NCBI RefSeq assembly: GCF_009828925.2
Contig: NZ_WUTY02000001.1
Span: forward strand, 3,998,492-4,062,491
Direction: 5' to 3'
DNA: 64,000 nucleotides
From: Methylicorpusculum oleiharenae
GTDB taxonomy: Bacteria; Pseudomonadota; Gammaproteobacteria; Methylococcales; Methylomonadaceae
Part shown: positions 32,501 through 47,500 of the stretch, piece by piece
How the letters are laid out: every line of letters starts with the position of its first letter
Numbering within the stretch: the stretch's first letter is position 1
The notes under the pieces: model-generated
The model's input: the letters and a program-made list of their open reading frames with translations, nothing else
Database searches by the model: none
What the model was told of the DNA's origin: nothing
Program-made: the position numbers and the translations under genes

Positions 32501-35500
32501 CTGTTGACGGTTATATCAAACGCCTTAGGCGTCGCTGCAATCGCCGCATCGTAGCGGTTATCAGCCAATCGAATCGTATTGGCATCCACCACGATCACGT
32601 AGTAGGCAAAATCATCCAGCAAGTTGGTGATGGTCGGATTTTGGCCCATTTTAAAGATCACCCGGTCGCCAGTTTGCAGACCGTGAGCGCTGGCTAAATT
32701 AATTTGGTTGGTTTGCGCGTCGATACTGGCGATGGATAGCGTGGCACTGGGTGTAGCACCAGGAACGGCGCCACGGTAGTACAGCCAATAATTGTGGTAA
32801 TTTTGGGTAATGGCGTATTCTTCCGAGCGGATCGCAGCTTCGGCTGCAGCCAAGGCTTCCGCACCTGTCGCATCCGCAGCTGCGGCTAACGCTGCCACTT
32901 CTTCAGCGGTTTTGGGTTTTAACTGCTCGTACACCGCATCGAGAATGGAACCGCTTTGGGTACTGAGTTTGACATCGCCCGTGGTGGAATGCACGGCGCC
33001 CTGGGCTTCCCAGGACTTGGCAAGTGCCAGTTTCAGATCGCCGGTTTTCTCGCTGATATGGATATTGTCTTCGGCCAGTGCCGCCAAGCCGCCTTTTTTC
33101 AAGACATCGGAATCGATGGTCAACGCCAGGTTGGCGGCGCCGATTGCGCCTTTGCTGGCTTTCAATTCCACCAGATTGCCTTTGACCAGCGCACTGGCAT
33201 TTTGGGCACGGATACCCTCCGGCGCATTGATCAGCACATCGCCTTTTTCGGTCAGCACCTGCTTGATTACAAAACTGCTGATGCTATCGGCTTCGAACGC
33301 GTCCTTGACCGCATTCAGAACAATGTACTTGCCGGATTTGGTATCGGCAGTATCGAGACCCGCTATCACATCCAGCGCACCCTTGTTACCTTCGATGTTG
33401 ACATTCACGAAGTCACCGGCGCGAATCGTCGGGCTGACACCCAAAATTGCCACTTCCGGCACCGAGGACACGGAGCCTTTATCCGACGTGATGCTGATGC
33501 TGTTTTGCACATCGTCTATATCGGGTGAAATGATGTTGCCCTGCATGAACACATCGTTGACACTGTGAATCACGATAGACGGTTCGGCCGGGCCTTCGGC
33601 AAACACGATGTTGATCGGATAATCGGCCTTCAAGGTATGCGTATAGTAATCCTTGATGCCTTGCACGGTAGTAGTTGTGGTACGGACGGTTTTTTCCCGT
33701 AGCCAGCCGCCGCCAAAAGTTTCGGTGTTGGAGGTGTAGGTGTAATTTAAAAAGTCACTGTCAAAATCAACATCAGCAGCTGAAGTATCACTGGTTACAT
33801 TCTTCCAAAGATTGGTATCCAGGAAATTCTGATCCGGTAATTTCAAATCCAAGGTGCCGGTTACCTTGGTTGCATCCAGTTGATAGCGATTTCCGGTTAC
33901 GCCCTTAGTAGTATCTGTACCCACATATTTTACGGTGGTTATTCCAGGGGTGACTTTAACCGCTTCGTCGTTGACCTGCACATACGCCAGGGTGTAAGCG
34001 TCACCGACTGCGTAGCCAGGCACTTGCGCCAAACCGCTAGCACCACCAACCACTTCAGATTCCAACAGCCGGGTTTTGTCGGTGTAGAAAATATCCCTAT
34101 CAATCCAGCTGTCGTCCTTGACCAAACCGTCCCAATCAAAGCCCAATAAGTTGAAGCTTTTTTGTTCATAAACCCGTACCTCGGTGCGGGTAGATTCCTG
34201 GCCTTCTACCCAGACATACAACTGCCCCTTATAAAGTAAAGCCGGCATGGTTGCACCATTGACCAAGGCATAAGCAACCGGGCTGGCAGGATTGCCATAT
34301 TGAATCAAGTCATCGGCAGTATTGCTGTCGCCCAGGTTATAAGTCGCCGTGGCCTGCAAGGTATAGACGATGCGTGATACCTGATTATCATCAGGTGTTG
34401 TCGTCAACTCGCCTTCATAGACGCGTTCGGTGACCAGTTTATTAGCGTCAATCTTGTATTCGGTTTTGGTCTGCGCCACCGAATCGATGATGGTGATAAT
34501 GCCATCGCGGGGTTTGGAGGTATCGATACGGTTAAGAATCAGTTTGTATTTGCTGTCGTTATCGATATCGACGCTGGTGTAGCCGTGGGCGACCTTCAAC
34601 TGACCGTTCCCGGTGCTGAGAATTTTGCCGGCGATAGTGATTTCGCCGCCGGTAGGTATGATGTCGTCGACCACGATGGCTTGTTTTTCGTAGTCAAAAT
34701 AACCGTCGACCGGCACACGGTCGGTGCCAAAGCTAATCCCCGCCAGCACATTGCCGTCATCGTCCAGGAAGGACTGGGTTCGGTTGGCGGTAAAAGTGTC
34801 GGCAACATGCAGCGTGACTGTCTGCACGCCGCTTTGAATCAGGCCATTGACATTCAGATAACGGGCGGTGATGCTGATCCGGCCTTGGGCCAATATTCGC
34901 GACTCATTGACGTTGATGGCATCATCCAGATTCAAATTGACAGGAATAAACGCATCATTCAGATAAGTGACGTTAGCACTGCTTGCAAATTGGAGTTTGG
35001 AACCACTGCCCAGAGTCTGTGTATCGGCAACCAACTTGTCGTAATCAATATACTGGCGCGGGTCGCGATTAGTATGCAGCCAGTCTTCGGTATTCAAGGC
35101 AAAATCGGTTTTGGCATCGATCGTGACCGACGCCGCACGAATTTCGCCTGACACGCTAATACTGCCATCAAAATTCTTGATAGAGACATTACCCGCTTCG
35201 TTGATCACATCGCCGACCACATACAGGCCGCGATCGACATCGGGCACGGCTAAACCGTTAAAGTCATATCGTGACAACGGATCGAGCGCTTTCTGCTTGA
35301 TTTCAATGGTTTTAGCGCTGGCATTGTTGACAGTGGTCAACGAGACATTATTGAGATAGACATTGCCGGCTTGTTGAGTGACGTACTCACCATCGACAAC
35401 GGCGACACGTTTGTTATCACGAATCACCGTATCGGCCAAAGTCATTGCAAACGGGGTACGGTTGTCAATCTCGATTTTGGCTCCACCGTTAGCTTTGATT

Positions 35501-38500
35501 TGACTGCCGATCAACGTCGAAGGCAGCAGCGCAACTGTGTCGGTCGCGGTCCGGTATACGCCGTCACCTTCCACAAATACCGAGCCGGGCGCGGCATAGA
35601 TGGACGGCAAATCAATGAACAGCGCATCTAGGTTTTTGTTTACCACTTGTTGGGTAACCCCGTTATCCGGGTTGGTGGCATCCTCAAGCAAACCCAAATC
35701 TCTCAGCGTGTCATCCAATGCCGCCAGTTGCACTTCATAGCGGGCGACGGCCTCTGCATTGCTGGAGTGGCTGGCAATCCAGCCCAAAATGGTTTCGCGT
35801 TGTTGGAATAACAGTGTGCCCAGGTTGCGATAGGACAAGCGCGGTGCATCTACAGTTACTGGCTTGATGACATACAGTTGATTTGCCAACTGATCTGCCA
35901 AGGCAGTAGTCGTTTCCGTGGTGTAGAAGAAATACGGCGATCCATTCGCTTCAACTTCGGCGATGGTTGGCCGGTAGGGCGCACCGGTTAACAAATTGGC
36001 ATCGCGCTTAACGGTAGTCAACACCTCCCAACGGCTGGTATCGGCGTAGTTTTCCTTCTCCAGTAAGATGTTTTCGCCGCTGGTTTGCTTTTTGAATTGA
36101 TAGTAGTTGTCCACCACGCCACCGGCGGTATGGCCGGTCAAGACCTTGACGATGGTGCCGGTAGTCACGGTAAAGCGAATTTCATCCAGATTGACGGCGC
36201 CATACTCGTAGGTCACGTCGTTTGGCAAATTTAGATCGGTTTTTTCCTGTGCCGTCAGTAAGGTGCCTATCCGGCTGACATCAAACGGCGCGCTGGCTTG
36301 GGTGTCGTTTACCGCGCGAATCAGCATCACCGCACTACTGTTGATACCGGCTTCAATCGATACATCGGAACCGACAATCACTTTATTGGTGCTGGTGACA
36401 TTACCGCCATCGGGCACGCTAACCGCATAGGGAATGAAGGACAACGACAATACATCAGCATCGGTTTTGGCGCGATTATCTTCACCCACGCCTTCGACTG
36501 CCAACAGACTGACATCCTCCAGCGCTTTCAGCTGCGTGGTGCCGGCCAGATTGATGGTGTTGTTCTCATAAATGTCGGCGGCTACCACCGGCACCGCAAT
36601 GCTGCCCAGCGAGATGGCAAGCACTTGCGAATTGGCATAGCCCAACAATACATTTGGCACACCAATATTGTTACGACCGGCGTAAAGCTGCACATCTGAC
36701 CCTTTCAGCGTGGAGTCGGTGACATTAATGCTGTTATTGACGTTTTGGGTACTGTAGGCACCGGCACCGGCGCCGCTGACCAACGAAATAATCATCAGAT
36801 TGGCGCCAGCCGAGACGTCTCCGGCCGAACGGGTCGTCAGTTGCAGATCGCCAGATTTGTTCTCCAGGGTAGCCCCGGTTACGTTGATCGTAGCATTGGC
36901 GACGGTATCGACTCTGGACTCGATCGCCGATATGTTGAAGCCGGAGACACTTTCCAACTTGCTTCGATCCACAGCGCGTATGTCAGTTGCTGCGCCAACA
37001 CGGAACACACCCGGATTGGCATTGGTACCGGTGGCGGTCAAGACTGCACCACTGCCAATATCAACCTTGGCTTCGAAAGGATTGGTGCTGGTACCGATGT
37101 CAGTGTCGCTGAGCAGGAGGGTCAAGCCGACGACGCTGGCAGAACCCGATTGCAAATTGGCAGCATCGCCAAAGGCATCTTTGACCAATTCATTTTTGGC
37201 ATCGATCACGATGTCTCGGGCGGTAACCCTGGCACCGGTGCCCACCTCGACATTGGCTTTAGTAGTAATGTCGTTGTTGATTCCCGCGCCGGTCCCGGAT
37301 GCCAAAGCGACCGAATAGTTCTCGGCTTGGGCATCGAATGCCTGACTATAAGCGGACGTCATCAGGAAACTGGTGACATCCACCACGACGTTATCCCCTA
37401 AGCGGGCCAGAGCTGCATAATCGCTGTCCACATCACTTTGCGCGCCGGTCGCAGAGACAGCCGCGGCACTCCCGGCAATGCTTTCCGCCACCAGATCATC
37501 CGTGCCGGAGGCCGTGATGTTCAGCGTACCCGCCGTAACGGTAGAACCTTCGCCCACCGTCGATTGCACTTCGTAGACTGACTCACCTAGACCGAGGTCT
37601 ATATCGGCAACCATGGCACCCACCGCGCCCAAACCGAAGGCACCACCGTTGGATTCCGCGCGGGCATAGTTATCAGCATTGGCCAAGATCGACACAAACT
37701 CTTCTGCAACCAACTCTGCATTCGAGGTCTCTGCTATCACGCTAGTCGTGATGGTCGCCTCAGCGCTGTTGCCGGTTACCCCAACCAGCGATCCGGAAAC
37801 GCCGACCGACTTGGTTTTGGTCGCATCGTTTTCGCTCTCGGCTTTGACAACAATGTTTGTGGCGTTAATTCGGGCGCGACGGCTAACGCTCGCCCCTTCG
37901 ATAGCAGCGCGAACCGTGCTCTTCAGCTCGTTTTCGATAACGGATACACCCAAGGCCGCACCCAAGCTGACGCTGATGGTCACGTTGGAGGCATCGGCTT
38001 CTACCTCGGCTTGTTCGCTGGCATTGACAGTCACGTCGCCCATCGCCACAACATCCAGCTCACCCTCAATCGTGGCCGAGACAGTGTTATCGACCACGTT
38101 ATTCAACTCAACACCGCCGCCGCTGGCGCCAAATAAACCGGCGGACACCGAAGCGGTCACGGCACTGATGTCATCGACTTTGGCTTGACTGACGTCCGCC
38201 AGTACTTCGACATCGTTACCACTGATAATGGCATGGCTACCATCGCTATCGCTCAGATAAGCCATGACGTCGTTGGCAATCACGTTGTTGACGATGGAGG
38301 CGGCGATCGACACACCGCCGCCGATGCCGATCGCGACCGAAACCGCAGCGCCTGTGGCCTTGGCCTTGGTGACCATGCTGTCGGACACGGCCTTGACAGT
38401 GACGTCGCCCAAAGCCAGCACATTGCTGTCGCTGACATAGGCGTGAACTTCCGTGCCCATTTTGTTGGTGATTTCCACCCCGCTACCGGCAAGTGACAGA

Positions 38501-41500
38501 GCACCGACGCCCACGCTCAGCGCAACCGAGCCGGCAAAGGCTTCTGCACTGATGCGGTCAGTGGCGGTGGCTTGTACCCGCACTTTACCAGATGCTGTCA
38601 GGGTGGAATCGGTGACATAGGCCAGGACTTTATTGCCACCGCCGGTGTCGTCGTCGGCCGAATCGTAACCGATCAGATTGCGGGATACGGACACCCCGAT
38701 CGAACCGGCGGCACCGATCAAGCCACCACCCACGGCAGCGGCCACCGCGCCAACCAGACTGGTGATCGTCGCTGAACTGCTTGCTTCAACTGTAATATCG
38801 CTTGCGGTACTTTTTAAAAGCCATTTGCTAGCATCGTTATAGTTTTCGGCCGAAAGATCTATGGGTGGTAATTCGTTATTGGGATCCAGGCGGTTACTGC
38901 CAATATATTGGAACAAGAGATGGCCATCGCCAAACGGAACTCGCACCACTTTGCCGGTGCGGAGTTCATTCGGCGTGGCAGAAGCCTCATAGTCGAACAC
39001 TTCCGCAGACTCGGCCACGACCGTACTGTCGTCGATATAGGCCTGAACGGTATTGTTGATCAGGTTGATACCGTCGGCACCCGCACCTGCGACAGCCACT
39101 CCCACAAGCGAGAAACCGGCCGCCAAAGAAGCGGCAATTGAATCCACCGTAATCGTGGCGGTTTCGCTCGCAGTCAACGCGACATTGCCGCTACGCGCCA
39201 GAACTCCGTTGTTGGCGTTGCTGATGCTAGCTTCGATAATATTACTGATATCGTTTCTGGCCAGCGCAATACCGAGAGAGATAGAAACTGCGCCGGTGCC
39301 GGCAAACGACAGCGATAAAGCCGCGGCGCCCGCCCGGGCGGTAATGTTGGATACATCGGTAGCGCTCAAGGATATGTTATCGGCGCTGATACCCAGGGTA
39401 CCGTCGCCGTCAATATAGGCTTTGACCGCCGCCTTGATTTTGTTCTCGGTATACACACCGGCGCCGGCAACGCCAACACCGACGGTACCGCCAACCGCAA
39501 CGGCTGCGGAACCGGCACCAACCCCGGCTTCGATGGTTTGCGCCGAATTCGCTGTCAGGCTCAGGTCGCCCCCCGCTTTGATACTGCTATTTTCACTGTA
39601 AGCCTGGACTTCCAGTAGATTACCGGATTCGCCGATCCGGTTGATGGCCACCGCGACACCGATCGAAACCCCGACGCCTGCGCCGGCGCCGCCGACTCCG
39701 GCCGCAACTGAGATGCCGACCACCGTGGATATGATTGATGCTGAGTTGTTGGCCAGTAAAATGACATCCTGTTTGCTGTCGATTGAGGCATTTTGTAGGT
39801 ACGCATTGGTTGCGCCATTGATGACGTTCAAAGCCACCGCACCGGCGCCGCTGACTGCCACACCCACGGTGGAGCCAAAAGCAACGGCAAAGGAGGCCGC
39901 AACCGATACCGCACGAATTGAAGCGGCTTCTTCGGTTGTCAGACTGATATCGCCCACCGTAGTGCTGATCAAATGCGGAGCGGTCGGGCTGTCGATGATA
40001 TAGGCTTCAACGGTATTATCGATGTCATTAAGGGCGATCGATATACCGATGGAAACCGCCACACTGCCGGTTCCGCCGAAAGCGCCGGCAATCGAAGCGG
40101 CGCCGGCATCGGCCAAGATCGCCGAGTTATCCCGCGCACTGAGGGTCAGGCTGTCGGCGGTGATAGGACCCGCATTGGTGCCATTGCCATCGATATAGGC
40201 CACCACGTTGGCGGCGATTTTATTTTCGTTACCGACTCCGGCACCGCTGATACCAACAGCGGCGTTACTGCCGCCGGATATGGCTGCCGAGCCTGCACCA
40301 ACGCCGGCATTGATTGATTGGCCGGACAAGGCAATCACGGACACGTCATCGGCTTGGGTGATGCTGGAATTACGAATAAAGGCAGCGACATCGTTAGGTG
40401 CTTTGTCGGTGCCCACCCGCTTCCACAAACCGGTGTTGTTGTAGTCTTGACCGCGGAAATCAATAGTGACCTCTTCCCAATCGCTATTGGCGCTGGTGTA
40501 ATCTTGAGTGCTTAGGTCGACGCCGGTGCTGTTGGAGAGGCCGTTTTCATCAAATTTAAATCGATAGACTTTGTTACCGACCTTGACCATGTCGCCCGGA
40601 TTTACGTCCGTAGGTCTGCTGGCAGAGGTGTAGGTATAACTGGTATCCGGTACATATTCGTAAACATCGCCGGACAGTACGCCCTTGTTGATTCTGACCT
40701 TGTCGCCTTTTTCCAGATAGGCCACGTTACTGGCATCCAGATCGTAATCGTAGGTCTCGCTGGTATCCGCCTCATAGCCGATCTGATTCCGCGCAACCGC
40801 TATACCCAACGAAGCCGCAACGCCGCCCTGACTGCCTACCGCCGCCGACACTGAGATCGCTACCACGGTGGCATTGATCACGGCATTATTGGCAGCCGCA
40901 ACCCGCACGTCGCCGGCGCTGTTGACGGAACTCTCATCAATATAAGCCCGGGTATCGGTCAAAATATTATTGGCCGCGCCGGCGCCGGCGCCACTGAGGG
41001 CCACGCCTAAACCAGTCAGACTGCCTGACAATGCGACCGAGGCGGCTACCGATACCGCCTGGATATTGCCACCGCGCACTTCCAGCCGCAGGGTATTGCC
41101 GTTGCTGTCTACCACTTTAGCCACTCGGTAGCTGGAACGGCCATCGAAGACCATCCATTCGCTGCCGGCTTTTAAGGCACTGACTTTGAGGTCTTCGGAT
41201 TTGCCGTTCAGGCTGACCCCGTTGGATTTAAAGGTGGATTTAAGGGTAGCCAAAAATAGTGCATCGGCCGTCGCATCGACAGCCGCTTCGTCGGTATTTT
41301 CAGTTTCTGTGTCGTCAGCATCTTTAAATGATGCATCATCCAAGCCGTTGACCAGGCTAGTGATCGAACTGGTATCGGTAATATTAAACCGGTGACGTCC
41401 GTTGGCGTTGGCTTCAACCGTAACGCCCTTGTCCGCCAACAGGGTTTTGACCGAATCCACGTCGCTGATGAACGCATCCACCGAATTATCGATAGTATTG

Positions 41501-44500
41501 AAACCCAGGGAAAACCCGATGGCTATGGACGCGCTGGAATTAAAACTAACGGCTGCGGAAACGGTTGCGGCAATCGCAACAGCATCGATAGACGCAATAT
41601 CATCAGCGGTCACGCGGATATCGCCGGCAGTACTTTCGACACTATCCGAGCCAGTAATAGAGGCTTCGACGGTATTGCCGACCTCATTGATGGCAATACT
41701 GCCACCACCGGCTACCGCTACTGCAGTGTCGGCTTTCAACGCGGCCGCCAATGCGCCAGCCAAGGTGACGGCATTAATAGATGCTTCGGAATCCGCGCTG
41801 ATTTCTATATCGCCGTGTGCTTTTAAGGGCGCATCTAGCACTGTGGCGGTGATAGAGTTATCAATGATATTTGCAGCTACTGCGACACCGACGCCTACGC
41901 CGGGGCCGCTTTGTTGTGGCCCTGACACGGAAATGGCTACGCCCCCGGCCAAGGCGAATATTTTCGAACTGTCATCGGCAGATACGGTCAGTTTGCCGCC
42001 GGCTTTGATCACTTGATTTTCGGTCGCGCTGACATTGGAAATCCGCGCATCGATGCTGTTTTTGATGAAAGAAATAGAAACCGATCCACCCAAGGCAAAA
42101 TTGGCCGCACCCGCGCCGCCCAAGGTAATTGAGGTAATGCCGGATGACAATTCCACCGGCAGGGCGATTTGTGTGTCGCCGATGGCAATCTGGGTTACCC
42201 TCAAGCTGTGCGAAGCGCCGCTACCCTTGCTGTTCAAATCGACCACATCGAGCTTTTCATGGTGCAGACTGTGGTAGGTGCCAACACCTGTTGAGGTTAA
42301 ATTAACGACTTCCAGGTAATCCTGATCCGGGGTGGAATTATCACTATCGTGATCGCCAAACTGTTGGGTCTGCAATTTAATGGTTTTGGCATCGACTCGT
42401 TTAACAATGTACTGTGTAACAGTGCTTAGACCGCCGATACTATCGGTTTCAACTTCAGAGCCATTGTTGTACACCACGACGTCACCGTCCTGGTAACCGT
42501 GATCTTCCGCAAAGGTAATGGTGTTTGCGTTTAGATCAATCACGTCGTCATCGGAAGGATCGAACGATTGCACTTCCAGGTTTTTGGTTTGCAGTTTCAG
42601 GCTGAAATCGTCGATTTTCTTGACATAATACACCTCGCCGTCGGTCAGTCCCTCGATGCTGTTGCCACCGCCATTGCGATAGGTCACGGCCTGGCCATCC
42701 TCGTAACCGTGGGCTGTGGCAAAGGTCAATGTATTGCTCGTCAAATCGACGGCATTTGCCGCGTTAGGATTGAACGCTGCCACCATGGCGGTGATGCTGG
42801 AATGTCCTGCAGTCGCATCCACAGGTGGTGCGAAACCACCGGCTACGGTAATGTTGCCATCGGCGACCGCTTTGGAATCGTCGATATAAGCACTGATTTT
42901 GTTATCCGCAGTGGAATCGCGGCTGATCAAATTGGGATTGGCATCATCGAAGCTACCGCCCACATAGTTGTAGGCTATCGCCGCACCAATCGCCGAACCT
43001 TTCACCGCCACGCCGATACCGCCGCCTATCGCCACCAGTGAGGAAGACTCCTTGGCGGTGACACTTAAATCGGTACGCGCAAAAACATCGGAGTTTTTGG
43101 AAATATGCGCATCAACGGTATTGGCAATCGAGTTGACCATCACCGAGCCGCCCAGGGCAAAATCTTGGGCGCCGGCCCCGCCAACCGCCAATGCTACCAA
43201 CAAGGCCTCGTCGGCAGCGGACAAGGTTACTGCACCCGTTGTCGAATGAACGGTGGAAGACTCGATGTAAGCCAGATTTTTGTTCTGAATGAGGTTGTAA
43301 CTAATCGCGGCGCCTATCGCCGCTTTGCTGCCAATACCGACCGCGATACCGCCGGATATGGAGACAATCAGCGAATTATCACTGGCTTGGATCAGCACAT
43401 CGCCGCCCACGGTGACATCCGAATCAATGATATGGGCGTCAATGGTGTTAGTAATTTGGTTGATCAACAACGAACCGGCGCCTGCAATTTTGCCGCTAGG
43501 GCCCGCAGCAACCGCTACACCGAGCGCGACGCCGCCGATTTCTGCATCGGAGGTAGCCTTGACAGTGAGCGTGCCGTCGGCAGTCAATTCCACGTCGTCC
43601 AGGTAAGCCCGAACGTCATTGTCTATCTCGTTATAGCCAATGGCCGCGCCAATGGCATTACCAGTCGATACCCCAACGGCGCCACCAATGGCGATGATGC
43701 CGGAATCGTCACGCGCTTCAACTCGGGTATTGAGTTTGGGGTCTATCGGATCGCCGTTGTCGTCGAGTTCCTCGTCGATTTTAGTGTTGCGCACATAGGC
43801 TTCAGTGGTGTTGGTGATCAGATTCACCGACAACATCGCGCCTAATCCCACTGTCGCATCCGGGCCACCGGCCACGCCGACGCCTGCGGTAATGGCAAAA
43901 ATCCGACCATCGCTGTCCACATTTTCGTTGGTTGCGGTTACCTTCAGCGATTCGCCGCCAATAACCAGGGTCGAATCAGAAATGTAGGCACGGGTAATGG
44001 TCGGTTTGGCATCCGACCCCAGAATATTGGCGCCCACACCGATACCCACACCAATCTTGCCGCCCAACGCAAACGCCAAACCGCCACCGACGGCAATGAT
44101 CCGCGAGTTGTCGCTGGCCGTAACGCTGACGTCGCCGCCGACCTCGGCATCGACGCCGCTTAGATAGGCTTCGGTGACATTGAAAATCAAATTGATCGAA
44201 ACTGAACCTGCAATGGCCTTACCGCCTTGCCCGGTGGCAATGGAACCGCCCGCGCTCAGTGTGATCAAGTCACCGGTGCGTTTGGCATCGATCGTTAAGG
44301 CACCAGGCGTGACAATATCGGTGTCAAGAATAAAGGCACGGGTTTTCACATCCAGATCATTGAAGCTGAATGCCCCGGCCAAGGAAGTCGAACCGCTGGA
44401 AGCTCCTGCTTGCCCTTTGGCAAAGCTGGCACCGCCAGTGACGGCAACCTGGAAGAAATCATCGGTGGCGGTCACGGTGACACTGCCGGCTTGAAGTTTT

Positions 44501-47500
44501 CCAGCGTTGACAATCGATGCTTGGGTATTGTCTTTAACGATATTGACTGAGAGTGCGGCAGCTGCACCGAAACCTGATTGGGGCGCCTCTACACTGTCGC
44601 CCAATAGGGACAAGGCTTTGAGCGGTGAATCTTGCGGCGGCGGTGTGCCGCCGGAGTCGCCGCTGGCCACCGCACCAGCCACTGTGAATGACCATAAATC
44701 GCCATCCACTTTGGCTAAGACGTCGACTTTATCGGTGACATTAATGTAAGAGGTAGAGCCAGGCGCGCCCGCCACGGCAGTCAGCACGTCCGGATCACCT
44801 ATCACGGCACGGGTTTTGCGGTCAAAGTCATTGATCGCCAAAGAGAATCCGACGCCTACACCGTCGCCCACCGCAACGCCGCCCGCCCAACTCGCCGTCG
44901 TGGTCAAATCGCCGGCATAAAGACGCATATCACGCCCGGTAATTTGAGCGGTTTCGCCCACCTGCACCAGCGTATCGCTATCCTGGCCCGCATAAACCAC
45001 CGAACCGGCCACCGCAAAACCGCCGCCCTTGCCGGCTGACTGGGCCAGATGGATATTGAACAGCGCCTCTTCGGCTTTCATGTTAAAGCCGCCATCGGCG
45101 CCACTGTAGATTTGTGCATCGTCTTCGACGATGGCATGGGTCGTGTTGTTTTGGACGTTGACGAATATCGATCCGCCTGCACCGCCTTTTGAGCCGCCAG
45201 TGCCAAGTACATTTTTACTCAGTTCTTTCTTAAGTTTGAATTTGGAGGCTTTAGGATCGGCAGAGGGGTTAGGAATCACATCCAGCGTCAAACCGGGCAA
45301 GGCAAAAATACCGGTCATATTGATGGTTTGCTGATAATTGGTAGCTTCAATCGAAACCACCTCCTCTCCTTTCAGATCGCCCTGGTTTTCAGCTTGATTG
45401 GGATGATCGTTGACCAATCCTGGTAAATGCCAGCTCGCGTCCTGATTGATTGCTACACCGGACTCGACAATGGCTTTGGAGACATTGGTCAGGTCCATGA
45501 TGTTGACAGAACCGGCTATGCCTAATTTTTCCGCATCGGCGGTACTGGCGACCCACGTATTAAAGAATGAGTCTTTCAGGCCCAGGGTCGAATTGAAATA
45601 TTTGGTAATGGCATCCAGGCCATCATTGCGGATGCCGTCGACAAACTCACCCCAAGACAATGGAATATATTCGTCAAAACGAGTCAGGAACGGATAAGTG
45701 ACATCGGAAATAACCCTAGTCGCACGAAGCCCATCCAATGTCGCTGCTTGCCAGCCGCCACCGGTTTTGGCATCGGAGTGTATGGTGACGATCGCCGTAT
45801 TACTGATAATACCGATGTTGACTGCAACGCTGACTACGGTATCCGCGCTGTTGAGCGTCGGCTCGGCATTGCTTTCCGCACCCAGGGTATATTTTTGACT
45901 TATTAAAGCTTTGACTTCCAGGTCTTCGTTGGATTTCAAGACCGCGCTACTGCCAACATCGGTCAGTACGCTGTGTTCGACAAAAGTAAACGCCAAGGCA
46001 CCGGCCACGGATAATTCGTTGCTGGCACCAGCATTGGCTTTTTGCGCTTCAGAATATTTTTTGGTCAACTTTTCCAAAAGCAGATTCGGCAGATTGGTTT
46101 CGACTGCGCTTGTAAACTTTGACCAATAACCGGGATTGGGGTCTTCTGCCGTCAAACCAGCACTGGCCGAGGCGTTGTTTTCAGCACCGAGTTTGGCGAC
46201 GACGCCAATGCCTGTGGCAAAATCGGAATCCAGCACATGTTTGGCTACTAGTTTATAACCTGTCCCGGTTGCTGTACCTATATCAATCAAAATACCGCCA
46301 CGCGCTTCGTTTTCCGACTCGGACAATCCAATGACTTGTTTATCTGTAAAGCGCGTGTTGCCTTGCAGATTGGTTTGATTGGTGGAAGCCGCTATATAAT
46401 ATGTATTACCATCGACCAGCCCCTCTATCGCTGAAGTGCCTTCGTGGTAAACCACCGCTTGGCCCAACTCGAAGGTATTGAAGACACCTCCGCCCCAAGG
46501 CAGGGAAATACTATCGGTATCGGCATCAACATCGGTACCATCAAAGCTACGTTCGTTGTTATTGGTTTCTATGACTGAGCCGGATTGGTCGATCAAATTG
46601 ACAATGTTACCGGATTCATAGCCTAAACTGGCCCGAATCGCCTGAGTTTCGGTTTCGGCAAACTTGTAGTAACCATCAACATCATCCTGAATCACATAGT
46701 ACTCGCGGCCATCGACCATATTGCCAATGCTGGTGCCACGGCGGTTGGTGTACGTAATGGTATCTTCGGTGACGAGAGAAGTATCGCCGAGATAGACCCG
46801 GTCGAAGTCGTAGTCTACATAGCCGAAATCGGGTGTTTTGACTTCCCATATTGAGTCGTCGGCATAATTCTCACCCGTCGTGGAAAAACCAGCGCCTGTT
46901 CCTTCCGGTGTTAAATCGATAGAACCATTTCTGGTGCTGCCGATATATTTCAACAACGTACCTTTCGGTAAATCGTCATTGAAATCATTCATCAATTTGA
47001 CAACTTTGCCATTTTCCAATTGGTTGATGGTTTGAGTTGATTTGTAATCGAAACCTTTAACTGTCGGGTCGATTTCCAACTTGACCACCGCACCGGGCTC
47101 CATCAATGCGGTAATGCTGCCATTGACGATGGTATGAATATCGGCATTGGAAATTTCAATTCCAAAAGCCAGCCCCGCTGCGCCTTCGGCATACATGCCG
47201 GCTTCAGCGCTGGCCTCGGCATTGATGTCGCCGCCGGCCGTGACATTGGCGGTTTTGCCGGCGGTGATGGCAGCGCCTTCCGCGACGGTCACGTACGATT
47301 CGACATCGGCATTAGCCACCCCTATCACCAGGGCGATTTGTTTAGACCCCGGATTGGGGGTGCTGGACACCTCGCGGATGGTTGAGGCGCTGATGTTGGC
47401 GGTGGCGTTGGCGGTGGACGTAATCACGACGGCATCTGCAGCCGTGATCACTACGTCTTCTGCGATGTTGATGTCTGCGTAGGCCTTGGCTTGAGCGTAG

